Positions 1 through 8,325 of a stretch of DNA of 64,000 bases are shown here, in pieces; the first letter of the stretch is position 1, and each line of letters starts with the position of its first letter. The DNA comes from Paucisalibacillus globulus DSM 18846 (GTDB lineage: Bacteria > Bacillota > Bacilli > Bacillales > Amphibacillaceae). A program made the translations under genes and the position numbers. The stretch is taken from NCBI RefSeq assembly GCF_000482485.1, contig NZ_AXVK01000001.1, positions 310,001 to 374,000 on the forward strand, read 5' to 3'. The notes beneath the pieces are model-generated. The model did no database searches. It saw only the letters and a list, made by a program, of their open reading frames with translations, and was not told the origin of the DNA.

Positions 1-240
1 ATTCCGGAGTCATTAAAAAATAAATCCCATTCAAATAGACCATGTATCATATTAGGAAACCAAGGACTTTGTAACTTCGCAGTTTTATAAACAAATTACG
101 TAATCAATTATATTTTTGAAACCAATGGAAAAAATTCACTATAAGATTCAAATGTTTATATTGGCGCATATTTGTCAGGATGTTAGAAACAATAAAGGTA
201 GTATTTTGTTGATTTTCTAAGATAACGGAGGTTTAATATA
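1..240. other. Leading intergenic stretch, no gene seen
   Basis: No open frame with a ribosome site is visible here. The last 15 bases carry the GGAG ribosome site of the next gene (227-230). The start of the window may cut a neighbouring operon, so nothing more can be said. Confidence 0.5.
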
Positions 241-516
241 ATGGCATATTTAAATTTGCATGAAAAGTTACAACAGGCTAGTAGGTTATTAAAAGAAGCA
301 CAGGATGCAGTCATTCAGGCTCAGGGACAGGATTTACAAACTCTTGAACAAGCTGAGAGTGCACTTAACCAAGCTGAAAGCGAATTGCGAAGTGTTCAAA
401 ATCAAGCTGGAACAGAAGCAACAGAAAATCCTCAGTTCCAACAAGCATTTGAATCATTACATGATATTAGACAGCAAGTACAAGAAGCGCAGCAGAATAT
501 TAATGATGTTCTGTAA
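241..516 (+). CDS. Small Gln-rich coiled-coil protein, unknown function
   Basis: I do not recognise this 91-residue protein. It has no signal peptide, no membrane segment and no cysteine. Gln, Glu and Ala are abundant and the hydrophobic spacing suggests two long amphipathic helices (about 4-50 and 64-90) joined by a polar turn, so a helical hairpin or coiled coil is likely. The ATG follows GGAG with about ten bases between. A clear hairpin terminator sits right after the stop, so the gene is probably monocistronic. Real coding is supported by the ribosome site and terminator; the +1-frame reading over the same region is a shadow. Function unknown; small cytosolic proteins of this kind are common in Bacillaceae. 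Confidence 0.7.
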   Translation: MAYLNLHEKLQQASRLLKEAQDAVIQAQGQDLQTLEQAESALNQAESELRSVQNQAGTEATENPQFQQAFESLHDIRQQVQEAQQNINDVL

Positions 517-523
517 TGATAGA

Positions 524-554
524 AAGGAAACTTCTATTCAGGGTTTCCTTTTTT
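524..554 (+). terminator. Rho-independent terminator of the small coiled-coil gene
   Basis: AAGGAAAC (524-531) pairs with GTTTCCTT (543-550), followed by a T run. It lies 8 bases after the upstream stop codon. Confidence 0.75.
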
Positions 555-725
555 AAATTTAGTTGTTTTATAATAATAATACTTTTGAACTAGTTATAGA
601 CTGAAGATTTCTTTTTCAGGTAGGGCTTTTTAATCAAAATCTCTTTATAATGTCTAAACTTGAAACCTTTAATAAGTAATTGTCGTAAATATAAGGCGAA
701 ACGAATACTTAATTAAGGGGATGAC

Positions 726-1544
726 ATGTTGAGAAAGTTGTTTTTTATAAGCACATTAGTTATGCTAACCTTTGGTCTAGTGGCATGTGGTGAGAATGCT
801 GAAGATGTTTATACAAAAGCCATGGAAGCAGCAGATAAAATGGAAAGTGCTGAAGTTAGTATGAAGTTAAATCAAGAAATAGCAATGGCTGAAGAAGGTA
901 AAATAGTTATCGCTAGTGATATGGAAGGATCGATGATTATTGATCCGATCGCAATGCACCAAAAAGGAACGATGTCTATGACAATGGGCGGAGAAGAAAT
1001 GCCTATGGAAATGGATACGGAAATTTATTTTGTAGATAATGAAATGTATATTTTTGAATCTATGACAGAACAATGGATTAAGGCTGACAGTTCACTTCTC
1101 CCAATTGATACATTAACTTCTAATCAACCGGATGTTTCTGAACAGCTTAAAATGATGGAAGAATATGTAGAGGATTTTGAATTTGAAGAAAAAGATAATG
1201 AGTTTGTATACAAATTGACTGCTGATGGAGAAGGTTTTAAAAAGTTAACAGAAGAAATGCTTGATGAATATCTCCCAAAAGAACTAACAGCAGAAATGGG
1301 TGACCTAACTCAATTACTAGAGGAAATGGAAATTAAGACGCTGTATATAGAAATGTATATAGATAATAAAACATATGATTTAAAGAAGTATAATCTTGAC
1401 ATGGATATGTCGATGAAAGTAGAAGGTGAAACAATTAGTATCGTTCAAAATATGAAATCTGAATATACTAATATAAATGCCATTGATAAAATTGAAGTAC
1501 CACAGGAAGTTTTAGACTCAGCAGTTGATGAAACTGGATTTTAA
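726..1544 (+). CDS. Lipoprotein, DUF6612/LolA-fold-like
   Basis: This 272-residue protein starts with a type II signal peptide. The lipobox Leu-Val-Ala-Cys-Gly places the lipidated cysteine at about residue 21, so the mature protein should be anchored on the outer face of the membrane. The rest alternates beta-strand-like segments, is very acidic and unusually rich in methionine, and lacks other cysteines. The pattern (a sensitised-helix start, then repeated strands with TEIYFVDNEMYIFE-like stretches) resembles the DUF6612/LppX-type lipoproteins of Bacilli, which are thought to bind hydrophobic ligands; that assignment is inference. The ATG follows AGGGG (716-720) by five bases. A strong terminator follows, so it is likely a single-gene unit. 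Confidence 0.75.
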   Translation: MLRKLFFISTLVMLTFGLVACGENAEDVYTKAMEAADKMESAEVSMKLNQEIAMAEEGKIVIASDMEGSMIIDPIAMHQKGTMSMTMGGEEMPMEMDTEIYFVDNEMYIFESMTEQWIKADSSLLPIDTLTSNQPDVSEQLKMMEEYVEDFEFEEKDNEFVYKLTADGEGFKKLTEEMLDEYLPKELTAEMGDLTQLLEEMEIKTLYIEMYIDNKTYDLKKYNLDMDMSMKVEGETISIVQNMKSEYTNINAIDKIEVPQEVLDSAVDETGF

Positions 1545-1550
1545 TTTTTT

Positions 1551-1587
1551 GAAAAAAGATTGATCACTAAGTGATCAATCTTTTTTT
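1551..1587 (+). terminator. Strong rho-independent terminator
   Basis: A 17-base stem (1551-1567 with 1571-1587) closes on a TAA loop and ends in a run of seven T. It ends the lipoprotein gene. A second, weaker hairpin (AACCAGG 1636-1642 with CCTGGTT 1657-1663) follows 50 bases later. Confidence 0.9.
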
Positions 1588-1856
1588 GTTGACCAATCGA
1601 GTTTGACAATTGATGGATAATAGTCGAAGTAGCAGAACCAGGATATTCAAGTATTTCCTGGTTTTATTCCCTTAATGGAGTAAGTCTACTGTAAGTCCTA
1701 ATTTTCAAGTAACTAGTAGCTATTTTGATGTCTGCTACTAAGTTCTGAAATAAACTTGTAATATGATGCTAAAGTGCATGAAATCTATTAATGTTATAAT
1801 TTTTCTTGGTAGTTTTGACTAATTACTAGTAGATATGAAGAAAGCAGGGGAAAAAG

Positions 1857-2996
1857 TTGAGAAGATTAACTGTAATTACCTTAGCTATTTCAATTATTTT
1901 CGGAACCGCATTTAGTAGTATTCATGTCTTTGCTGCAGAAAAAGATGAATTGCAGGATATTAAAGATCAGCGTAATCAAATCCAGAAGAACCTTTCGGGT
2001 GCACAACTTCAAATAGATACTATTATGTCTGAGATAGATGAATTAAATAATGAGATTAGTCGAGTTAATGAGGAAATCTCTAAAAATCAAACATTAATAG
2101 ATCAAACAGAAGGAAAGATTACGAATACTATTGTTGAAATAGGTAAACTACAAGAAGAAATTAGGGAATTAGAAGCAGATATTGAAAAGCGTCAGGAGAT
2201 TTTAAAAGAGAGAATGTCCTCTTATCAAAAATCAGGCGGTTCTATCAATTATCTTGAAGTATTATTTGGTGCCCAAAGTTTTAGTGATTTTATAAGTAGA
2301 ATCACCGCCGTAAATACAATTACCCAATCTGATGCCGATTTAATCGAGAATTTAGAGTCGGATATAAAAGCTGTAGAAGAGAAAAAGTTGCTTTCATTAA
2401 ATAAACTTGATGAATTAAATGAGATGAAGCTTGAACAGGAAGAAACACTAGCAATTGTTCAGCAGCAGAAACAACAAAATGAAGCAAGTAGAAATACTTT
2501 AGAGGCTAAGCAAAGTGAATTATTATCTATTATAGAGAAATTAAAAAAAGAAGATAGCAGTCTTGCTAGTGTGGAGTCAGACATCAAAAACCAAATTGCA
2601 GCCGAGGAAGCAAGAAAGAAAAAAGAGAAAGAATTAGAGCTATTGGCTAATAAATCAAGTGATTCCAACGATTCAAGTCAAAGCAAAGAGACAATAAAGA
2701 ATGTAGATGGGAAAACGTTAACCGTAACAGCTACAGCATATACAGCATATTGTAAAGGTTGTACTGGGATTACACACACAGGAATCAATTTGAAGGATAA
2801 TCCAGATTCTAAAGTTATCGCTGTTGATCCTTCTGTTATTCCTTTAGGTTCAGTTGTATATGTAGAAGGTTATGGTTATGCTATAGCTGGTGATACTGGA
2901 ACAGCTATTAAAGGAAATAAGATTGATGTATTCGTACCATCGCGAGCGGAAGCTTTAAAATGGGGAGTACGAAAAGTTAAAGTTACCATTCAATAA
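1857..2996 (+). CDS. Secreted coiled-coil protein with C-terminal 3D domain
   Basis: A cell-wall protein of 379 residues. Residues 1-26 form a signal peptide ending Val-Phe-Ala. Residues 28-255 are a long Glu/Lys/Gln-rich coiled coil with a PcsB-type core (a Gly-Gly-Ser-Ile-Asn-Tyr stretch near residue 125, typical of this fold). After a Ser/Asp linker, residues 284-379 form a 3D domain: the three aspartates are in AVDP, AGDTG and KIDVF. Proteins with this domain (YocH-like, Sps/Rpf-like) act on peptidoglycan as muralytic enzymes. The 3D-domain fold is related to the double-psi barrel. The start is TTG with AGGGG six bases upstream; no ATG is near. The N-terminal coil may hold the enzyme inactive until engaged at the division site, which is inference from PcsB. 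Confidence 0.85.
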   Translation: MRRLTVITLAISIIFGTAFSSIHVFAAEKDELQDIKDQRNQIQKNLSGAQLQIDTIMSEIDELNNEISRVNEEISKNQTLIDQTEGKITNTIVEIGKLQEEIRELEADIEKRQEILKERMSSYQKSGGSINYLEVLFGAQSFSDFISRITAVNTITQSDADLIENLESDIKAVEEKKLLSLNKLDELNEMKLEQEETLAIVQQQKQQNEASRNTLEAKQSELLSIIEKLKKEDSSLASVESDIKNQIAAEEARKKKEKELELLANKSSDSNDSSQSKETIKNVDGKTLTVTATAYTAYCKGCTGITHTGINLKDNPDSKVIAVDPSVIPLGSVVYVEGYGYAIAGDTGTAIKGNKIDVFVPSRAEALKWGVRKVKVTIQ

Positions 2997-3004
2997 TTTT
3001 TTAT

Positions 3005-3044
3005 AGAGATGTGTCCCACTTACAAGTGTGGTCACATCTCTTTT
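3005..3044 (+). terminator. Rho-independent terminator
   Basis: GAGATGTG (3006-3013) pairs with CACATCTC (3033-3040), with an inner CCACTT/AAGTG stem, then TTTT. It lies directly after the 3D-domain gene. Confidence 0.8.
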
Positions 3045-3095
3045 ATTTGTTCGTAGATTCCTTTATACTAAGAATGGTTAGAAGGAGGAAATAAA

Positions 3096-3551
3096 ATGTC
3101 AGTTTTAAAGCAATTTAATCTTACAAGAACATCTTTACTTACTTTTATAAGTGAATTGGATGAAGAGATAGTAGACCGTGAATCAAAATACTTTGATAAT
3201 ACGATTCGTTGGTATATAGGAAATACATTATTGATGAATGAGAAATTATTATTTGTCAGTAAAAATTCTTTTAAATTGTCAGATAAATATAAAGAACTTT
3301 TTAGTTCTGATAAAAAATCTGCAGATTGGGCTACTAAGGCACCATCTCTTAAGGAGTTGATGGAGCAGCTAGAGGACCAACAAAATAGAATTAATAATTT
3401 TGATGAACTTTTCTGGAAATCCAATGTGAAATTTAAAGTGCCTTATGGTCATATTGAAACACATGGAGACCTACTAATTATGCTTGCACATCGTGAAGCA
3501 GAAATGTTAGGGAAAGTAAAAGTAATGAAACAAGTTTATGATGTTAACTAA
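3096..3551 (+). CDS. DinB-superfamily protein
   Basis: A cytosolic 151-residue helical protein. The order of helices fits the DinB/YfiT-like four-helix bundle: an N-terminal helix with FNLTRTSLLTFISELDEE, a middle helix with the conserved IRWYIGNTLLMNEKLLF pattern (His of the metal site replaced by Asn-Thr), and a last helix ending LIMLAHREAEMLGKVKVM with a conserved His near residue 133. Family members bind a metal through three histidines and some are thiol-dependent transferases. The first histidine is not obvious here, so activity is uncertain. GGAGG lies seven bases before the ATG and a terminator follows. Annotated as DinB-like on pattern; no pathway partner nearby. Confidence 0.7.
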   Translation: MSVLKQFNLTRTSLLTFISELDEEIVDRESKYFDNTIRWYIGNTLLMNEKLLFVSKNSFKLSDKYKELFSSDKKSADWATKAPSLKELMEQLEDQQNRINNFDELFWKSNVKFKVPYGHIETHGDLLIMLAHREAEMLGKVKVMKQVYDVN

Positions 3552-3560
3552 GTAACATGG

Positions 3561-3595
3561 AAAAACTCGCCTAAAATTAATTGGCGAGTTTTTTT
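3561..3595 (+). terminator. Rho-independent terminator
   Basis: AAAAACTCGCC (3561-3571) pairs with GGCGAGTTTTT (3583-3593) and runs into T residues. Confidence 0.85.
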
Positions 3596-3769
3596 ACTAG
3601 TGATTTTCAATATAGTCTATTTAAAAGATATTCTCAATTCCACCAGCTGTTTAGTTAACTGTTGAAATAGAAACGTAGAAAACAGATGAGTTATAATTTA
3701 GAATTTAAATAGACCAATAAAAAATATGTAACGTGCCTAGGGACTAGATTAAAGAAAGGTTGAGGGGAA

Positions 3770-4438
3770 TTGAATCAGGTTTTATACATAGAAGATGAGA
3801 AGGAAATTGGGGAATGGGTTAGCAAGGATTTAACTGATAGAGGTTATCAAGTCATCTGGTTGACATCGGGTGAAGATATCGATACGTATATTTCAAAATC
3901 TGATATAGTTATTTTAGATGTGATGCTTCCTGGGTTGGATGGATTTTCAATCGGTAGAAGAATAAAAAAAGAACACTCTGATTTACCAATTTTAATGCTT
4001 TCTGCTCGGACTTCAGTTGAGGATAAAATAGAAGGATTGGATTTTGCTGATGATTATTTAACCAAACCATTTCACCCTGAGGAGCTAGTTGCTCGCATAG
4101 AAGTATTATTAAGAAGGTTTCATAAACAAGATGAAAAGATTGAACTACAACATTTAATCATACATACGAAAGACGGTCGAGTAGTTAATCATGAATCAGA
4201 TGTAGAAATTCTATTAACTGGTAAGCAATATCATTTATTTCAGTTCTTTATTAAACATCTTAATCAAATATTAACAAAAGAACAGATATATGAAGGTGTT
4301 TGGGGTGAACGATATATTGACGGGGATAAAACCTTGATGGTACATATTCGCTATTTGCGGGAAAAAATTGAAAAGAATCCAGCTAATCCAACAATTATTG
4401 AAACAATTCGTGGTATTGGTTATCGGGTGAAATTATGA
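3770..4438 (+). CDS. OmpR/PhoB-type response regulator
   Basis: A 222-residue two-component regulator. Receiver domain, residues 1-115: acidic pocket Glu8-Asp9-Glu10, phospho-acceptor Asp50 in VILDVMLPG, Ser in LMLSART near 77 and Lys in YLTKPF near 99. A winged-helix DNA-binding domain fills residues 125-222 and ends in the usual RGIGYRVKL. The start must be the TTG at 3770: an in-frame TGA lies at 3761-3763 and the protein begins immediately with the first beta strand. The ribosome site is GAGGGG, close to the start. The stop overlaps the kinase ATG (ATGA), so the two are translationally coupled. The likely target is the ABC transporter operon 1.5 kb downstream, as in other Bacillus detoxification modules. 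Confidence 0.92.
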   Translation: MNQVLYIEDEKEIGEWVSKDLTDRGYQVIWLTSGEDIDTYISKSDIVILDVMLPGLDGFSIGRRIKKEHSDLPILMLSARTSVEDKIEGLDFADDYLTKPFHPEELVARIEVLLRRFHKQDEKIELQHLIIHTKDGRVVNHESDVEILLTGKQYHLFQFFIKHLNQILTKEQIYEGVWGERYIDGDKTLMVHIRYLREKIEKNPANPTIIETIRGIGYRVKL

Positions 4439-5781
4439 ACCGTTTTATGAAATCATTATTGGCAAAATACATGCTTATCATTATTGTTGCTATTTTAGTG
4501 GTTCAATTAGCCTATTTGCTAGTTGGATCCATAGCGATTTTTGGTTTTAATCTGCAAGATGATGAGGATGTAGATACTCAAGTTGTTGAAGATAATTGGC
4601 ACAGGGATGCTAGTAATATGAAAAATATTACAGATGATAAAATAGAGAAACTTTTCAAGAACTGGAAGGAAAAGTATCCTGAGGCGGGCATGTTTTGGGT
4701 AAATGCGGAAGGGAAGCTAGTAGTGGAGATTGACGCAACAGAAGGGTTACCAGATGAATGGACACCTGTCTTTACTGCAAGTTTTATTAAAGAACGTTAT
4801 AATGGGAATCCCTTTACCGTCATAGCTTTTGTTGGAGATAAAGAAAAGGATGGATTTATAGTTATTGAAATTCCTAGAAATACTTTTGATCCGCCGATAC
4901 TAAAAGCATCTGAGCGGTTTGGATATTTAATTATAATTGGTGTTATTGCTTTTATACTTCTATTTATTATTGTTTCATTCTTATTTTTTAGAAGTATACA
5001 GAAGCGCTTATTAAAATTTCAGGATTCCATGGGGATTCGTGATGTTGATGGGTTACCAGTTGAAGTGGAAATTAAAAAAGAAGATGAGATTGGGGAACTG
5101 GAAAAATCATATAATCAAATGGTTGATGAGCTAAGAGAGAGTCGTAAACGCCAACAACAAGAAGAAAACCTTCGTAGGGAATTAATTGCAAATTTATCTC
5201 ATGACCTTAGGACTCCTTTAACAAAAGTTCGTGCTCAATCCTATACCATTATGCAGGAAGAATTATCAGATCAAGGAAAACAGGCGGCTAAAGCAATCGA
5301 AACTTCTATTACTAACATTGACCGTTTGATTGAAAACTTAATGTCCTATACCTTATTAATGGCGAGCAAATATAAATATGATCCAAAAGAAATGGATATG
5401 TCACGCTTTGTCAGGGAGTCTGTGGCAACCTGGTATCCAGCTTTTGAGAAAGAGGAGTTTAAAATAGATGTTTCATTGGATTCATTAGGACAATGGATGA
5501 TGGATCCGATATGGATGGAAAGAATATTGGATAATCTATTCCAAAATGTATTACGTCATGCGAAAAGTGGAAAATATATTAGTGTAAAAACGGAATCAAG
5601 GGAACAATACGATTCAATTATAATTACAGATCATGGACCAGGAATGAAACAGGAATCACATGAAAAAGGTGCGGGGATTGGGCTAACTATCGTCAATATG
5701 ATGGTTAAAGGGATGAATCTAGATTGGAAAATAAAATCTAGTGAACAAGGAACATCCATACAAATTATTCGATTTAGATGA
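4435..5781 (+). CDS. Sensor histidine kinase, partner of the preceding regulator
   Basis: A 448-residue membrane kinase. Membrane segments at about 12-37 and 163-186 enclose an extracytoplasmic domain of about 125 residues (not the short loop of BceS-type kinases), so it may sense its ligand directly. A HAMP region follows (about 187-240), then HisKA with ANLSHDLRTP and phospho-acceptor His256, and a HATPase domain with N box LDNLFQNVLRHA (about 365-376), G1 DHGPGM (399-404) and G2 GAGIGLTIV (412-420). The gene overlaps the regulator by four bases. A strong terminator separates it from the transporter genes, so the pair and its presumed target operon are separately transcribed. Confidence 0.92.
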   Translation: MNRFMKSLLAKYMLIIIVAILVVQLAYLLVGSIAIFGFNLQDDEDVDTQVVEDNWHRDASNMKNITDDKIEKLFKNWKEKYPEAGMFWVNAEGKLVVEIDATEGLPDEWTPVFTASFIKERYNGNPFTVIAFVGDKEKDGFIVIEIPRNTFDPPILKASERFGYLIIIGVIAFILLFIIVSFLFFRSIQKRLLKFQDSMGIRDVDGLPVEVEIKKEDEIGELEKSYNQMVDELRESRKRQQQEENLRRELIANLSHDLRTPLTKVRAQSYTIMQEELSDQGKQAAKAIETSITNIDRLIENLMSYTLLMASKYKYDPKEMDMSRFVRESVATWYPAFEKEEFKIDVSLDSLGQWMMDPIWMERILDNLFQNVLRHAKSGKYISVKTESREQYDSIIITDHGPGMKQESHEKGAGIGLTIVNMMVKGMNLDWKIKSSEQGTSIQIIRFR

Positions 5782-5811
5782 GGGAGTGTCCCTCAAGTAG
5801 GTTAACTATTG

Positions 5812-5852
5812 AAGCAGATGAGGTATTAAACCTCTATCTGCTTTATTTTTTT
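5812..5852 (+). terminator. Rho-independent terminator between kinase and transporter operon
   Basis: AAGCAGATGAGG (5812-5823) pairs with CCTCTATCTGCTT (5831-5843), then a long T run. Confidence 0.85.
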
Positions 5853-5884
5853 AAACAAAATTTAAACTAACCACTAACTTAGTT

Positions 5885-5900
5885 TTAACCTTGTTAACCT
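5885..5900 (+). promoter_or_regulatory. Spaced direct repeat, candidate response-regulator site
   Basis: TTAACC occurs at 5885-5890 and again at 5894-5899, with related TTTAAAC and TCTTAAG on either side (5861-5909). Nine- to eleven-base direct repeats are the usual operator of OmpR-type regulators. The site lies between the kinase terminator and the ABC transporter. No binding data; inference from position and pattern. Confidence 0.35.
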
Positions 5901-5925
5901 AATCTTAAGAGAGAGGTGATATGAA

Positions 5926-6837
5926 ATGGAATATATTGTTGAAACGAATAAATTAACGAAAAGATTTGGAAAAGAATATGCAGTAGAAGCTTTGGACTTA
6001 AAAATTCCTAAAGGTGAGATTTATGGCTTTTTAGGACCAAATGGTGCAGGGAAAACAACGACAATTCGAATGTTGTTAGGATTAATGCGTCCAACATTAG
6101 GATCTATACAAATTTTTGGCAAGGATTTAACTAGAGAACGAATTGATATTTTGAAAAAAGTGGGCTCCTTAGTAGAAAATCCGTCTTACTATCCCCACCT
6201 AACAGCCTATGAAAATTTAGAAGCATTACGTAAGATTTACGGGGTTCCAAAAAAGCGGATAGATGAGGTGTTAAAAATTGTCCGTCTCTCTGATGTCAGA
6301 AATAAAAAAGTAAAAGGATTTTCCCTTGGTATGAAACAAAGATTAGGAATTGCTGCTTCCTTATTAAATAATCCAGAGTTATTGATTTTAGATGAACCAA
6401 CAAATGGATTAGATCCATCAGGAATTATCGAAATTCGGAATTTAATAAAACGTTTAGCAACTGAAGAAGGTATGACAATTCTAATTTCTAGCCACTTACT
6501 TTCTGAAATTGATCAAATTGCTAATCATGTCGGAATAATTTCTAAAGGGAAGATGATTTTTCAGGATTCTATTGAGGTTATGCGTAGGCAGTCACAAAAT
6601 AAAATTTTACTTAAAGTGAATGATTGTAAGATGGCATGGAATTTCCTCATATCGAATGGAATAGAAGCAGACTTTTCATTGGAGAGCATTTCCTTGTTGG
6701 ATAGGAAAGATGAGAATGTAGCAATGGTAGTGCGTTTACTTGTAGAGAATGGTTTTTCTATCTATCGAGTTGAGGAAGAAAAACGAACACTTGAGGATAC
6801 TTTCCTTCAAATGACGACAGAGGAGAGAGCAATATGA
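5926..6837 (+). CDS. ABC transporter ATP-binding protein, BcrA/LanF type
   Basis: A 303-residue ATPase subunit. Walker A GPNGAGKTT (about 38-46), signature FSLGMKQR (about 132-139), Walker B LLILDEPTNGLDP (about 154-166) and the switch His in ISSHLLSE near 187 are all intact. The roughly 80-residue C-terminal extension after the core is typical of BcrA/LanF subunits. The ribosome site is GAGAGGTG. The gene overlaps the next ORF by four bases (ATGA), and two permeases follow, giving the ATPase plus two ABC-2 permeases of lantibiotic-immunity (LanFEG) or bacitracin-type (BcrAB) exporters. These protect cells by removing membrane-active peptides from the envelope. The real substrate cannot be read from sequence. 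Confidence 0.92.
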   Translation: MEYIVETNKLTKRFGKEYAVEALDLKIPKGEIYGFLGPNGAGKTTTIRMLLGLMRPTLGSIQIFGKDLTRERIDILKKVGSLVENPSYYPHLTAYENLEALRKIYGVPKKRIDEVLKIVRLSDVRNKKVKGFSLGMKQRLGIAASLLNNPELLILDEPTNGLDPSGIIEIRNLIKRLATEEGMTILISSHLLSEIDQIANHVGIISKGKMIFQDSIEVMRRQSQNKILLKVNDCKMAWNFLISNGIEADFSLESISLLDRKDENVAMVVRLLVENGFSIYRVEEEKRTLEDTFLQMTTEERAI

Positions 6838-7544
6838 TAGGTAAACTCATCCTGACTGACTTAATGAAGATAAGAAGAAAAGGCATTTGGTTTCTAGCTG
6901 TCTTAGGTCCGTTTGGCGTTGTTGCGTTACAGATGGTTAACTATGGATTACGCAAGGATTGGTTTATACAGCAAGACACTTATAGTTGGTTTTACTATAT
7001 ACGAAATGTAAATGCATTTACACCGTTTGCGCTTGTACTAGGAATAGTTATTTTGACTTCATTTATGGCAAGCATTGAAAATGAGACAAATTCATGGAAG
7101 CAAATTATTGCTTTACCAGTTTCAAAGTGGAGTGTTTATTTGTCTAAGTATACAACACTAACAATATTATTAGTATTTGCAACTTGTCTGTTAACTTTGT
7201 TTTCTGTATGCTTTGGCATTTTTCTAGGATTAGAAGGAGAGGTTCTCTTCTTGGATTTAATTAAATATAGCTTTTATACATTCCTTGCTTCGATGCCAAT
7301 TCTTGGTTTACAGTTGTGGATTTCTATAATAAGTCAAAACCAAGGGATTCCAATTACGTTTGGGGTAATAGGGGTTATCCTGACCTACATGGCTTACTTT
7401 TTACCAGACTGGATGATTTGGAAATGGCCATCATTAGAAAATCAGTGGGATGAACCATTAATAAATGCATGTTTTGGATTAGCTGTTGGTTTAGCAATAT
7501 ATGTATTTGGAATGCTAGATTTTATAAGAAGGGACGTGAAGTAG
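6834..7544 (+). CDS. ABC-2 permease, LanE/MutE-like
   Basis: A 236-residue integral membrane protein with about six hydrophobic segments (about 15-35, 58-80, 100-128, 138-160, 170-188, 208-228). The motif ENETNSWKQIIALPVSKWSVYLSKY (about 80-104) is the cytosolic coupling region seen in ABC-2 permeases of the LanE/LanG group; the same motif recurs in the next gene. Its ATG overlaps the ATPase stop, and the following gene starts directly at its stop codon, so the three are translationally coupled. It should form the pore with the next gene product, as a heterodimer. Confidence 0.88.
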   Translation: MIGKLILTDLMKIRRKGIWFLAVLGPFGVVALQMVNYGLRKDWFIQQDTYSWFYYIRNVNAFTPFALVLGIVILTSFMASIENETNSWKQIIALPVSKWSVYLSKYTTLTILLVFATCLLTLFSVCFGIFLGLEGEVLFLDLIKYSFYTFLASMPILGLQLWISIISQNQGIPITFGVIGVILTYMAYFLPDWMIWKWPSLENQWDEPLINACFGLAVGLAIYVFGMLDFIRRDVK

Positions 7545-8276
7545 ATGTTTTCCTTATTGCAATCAGAATGGTTTAAATTAAGTAAATCAAATATCATCTA
7601 TATTTTATTAGCGGGTCCTTTAGTAGGCTTGCTAATTGGTTTGACTGGAAATGAAAGTATTTTTCCAGATGAAGTAAACCAGTGGACTGGTGCTTTATTA
7701 ATGATGAATTTAACTTATGCTTTATTATTTTTGCCATTAATAACTGGGGTTCTTGCTGCAACTATTTGTAGATATGAGCATCAAGCAGGAGGGTGGAAAC
7801 AATTACTTTCCTTACCAGTAACACGAGGAAAGGTGTTTGTATCGAAGTATATGCTGCTGATGTTATTAATACTGGCTATTCAGGTGTTATATCTTGGTTC
7901 TTTATTGGTTGTTGGGCTAATTCATGGCTATACGGATGCCTTTCCTATGGAAATCGTTTGGAAGAGTATTATAGGAGGTTGGGTTGCAACTCTACCACTT
8001 GTCGCATTACAACTATGGATGTCTTTACTATTTAAAAGCTTTGCAGGATCCTTTGCGGTAAATGTTATCTTTACGCTACCTACAATTTTGGCCATTAACT
8101 CGGAGCGATTTGGACCATATTATCCTTGGGCACAGCCTGTATTTATGATGAATGTCGGTGGAGACACAAGTAGTACCTTTTTTATTCCATGGGAACAACT
8201 TTTAATGGTGGTTGGTGGAAGCTTTCTATTATTCTTTATTGGAGGATTCATATACTTCCAAAGAAAAGCTGTATAA
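7545..8276 (+). CDS. ABC-2 permease, LanG-like
   Basis: A 243-residue membrane protein with about six membrane segments and the motif YEHQAGGWKQLLSLPVTRGKVFVSKY (about 77-102), matching the coupling motif of the upstream permease. The two proteins are paralogous in layout, which fits a heterodimeric exporter. The ATG follows the previous stop with no gap. No terminator follows; the hydrolase gene begins 49 bases later with its own GGGGGAG ribosome site, so read-through into it is likely. Confidence 0.88.
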   Translation: MFSLLQSEWFKLSKSNIIYILLAGPLVGLLIGLTGNESIFPDEVNQWTGALLMMNLTYALLFLPLITGVLAATICRYEHQAGGWKQLLSLPVTRGKVFVSKYMLLMLLILAIQVLYLGSLLVVGLIHGYTDAFPMEIVWKSIIGGWVATLPLVALQLWMSLLFKSFAGSFAVNVIFTLPTILAINSERFGPYYPWAQPVFMMNVGGDTSSTFFIPWEQLLMVVGGSFLLFFIGGFIYFQRKAV

Positions 8277-8325
8277 CGTTCAATAAATACTATGTGCCTA
8301 CTTACACAGGGGGAGTTCGTCTAAG

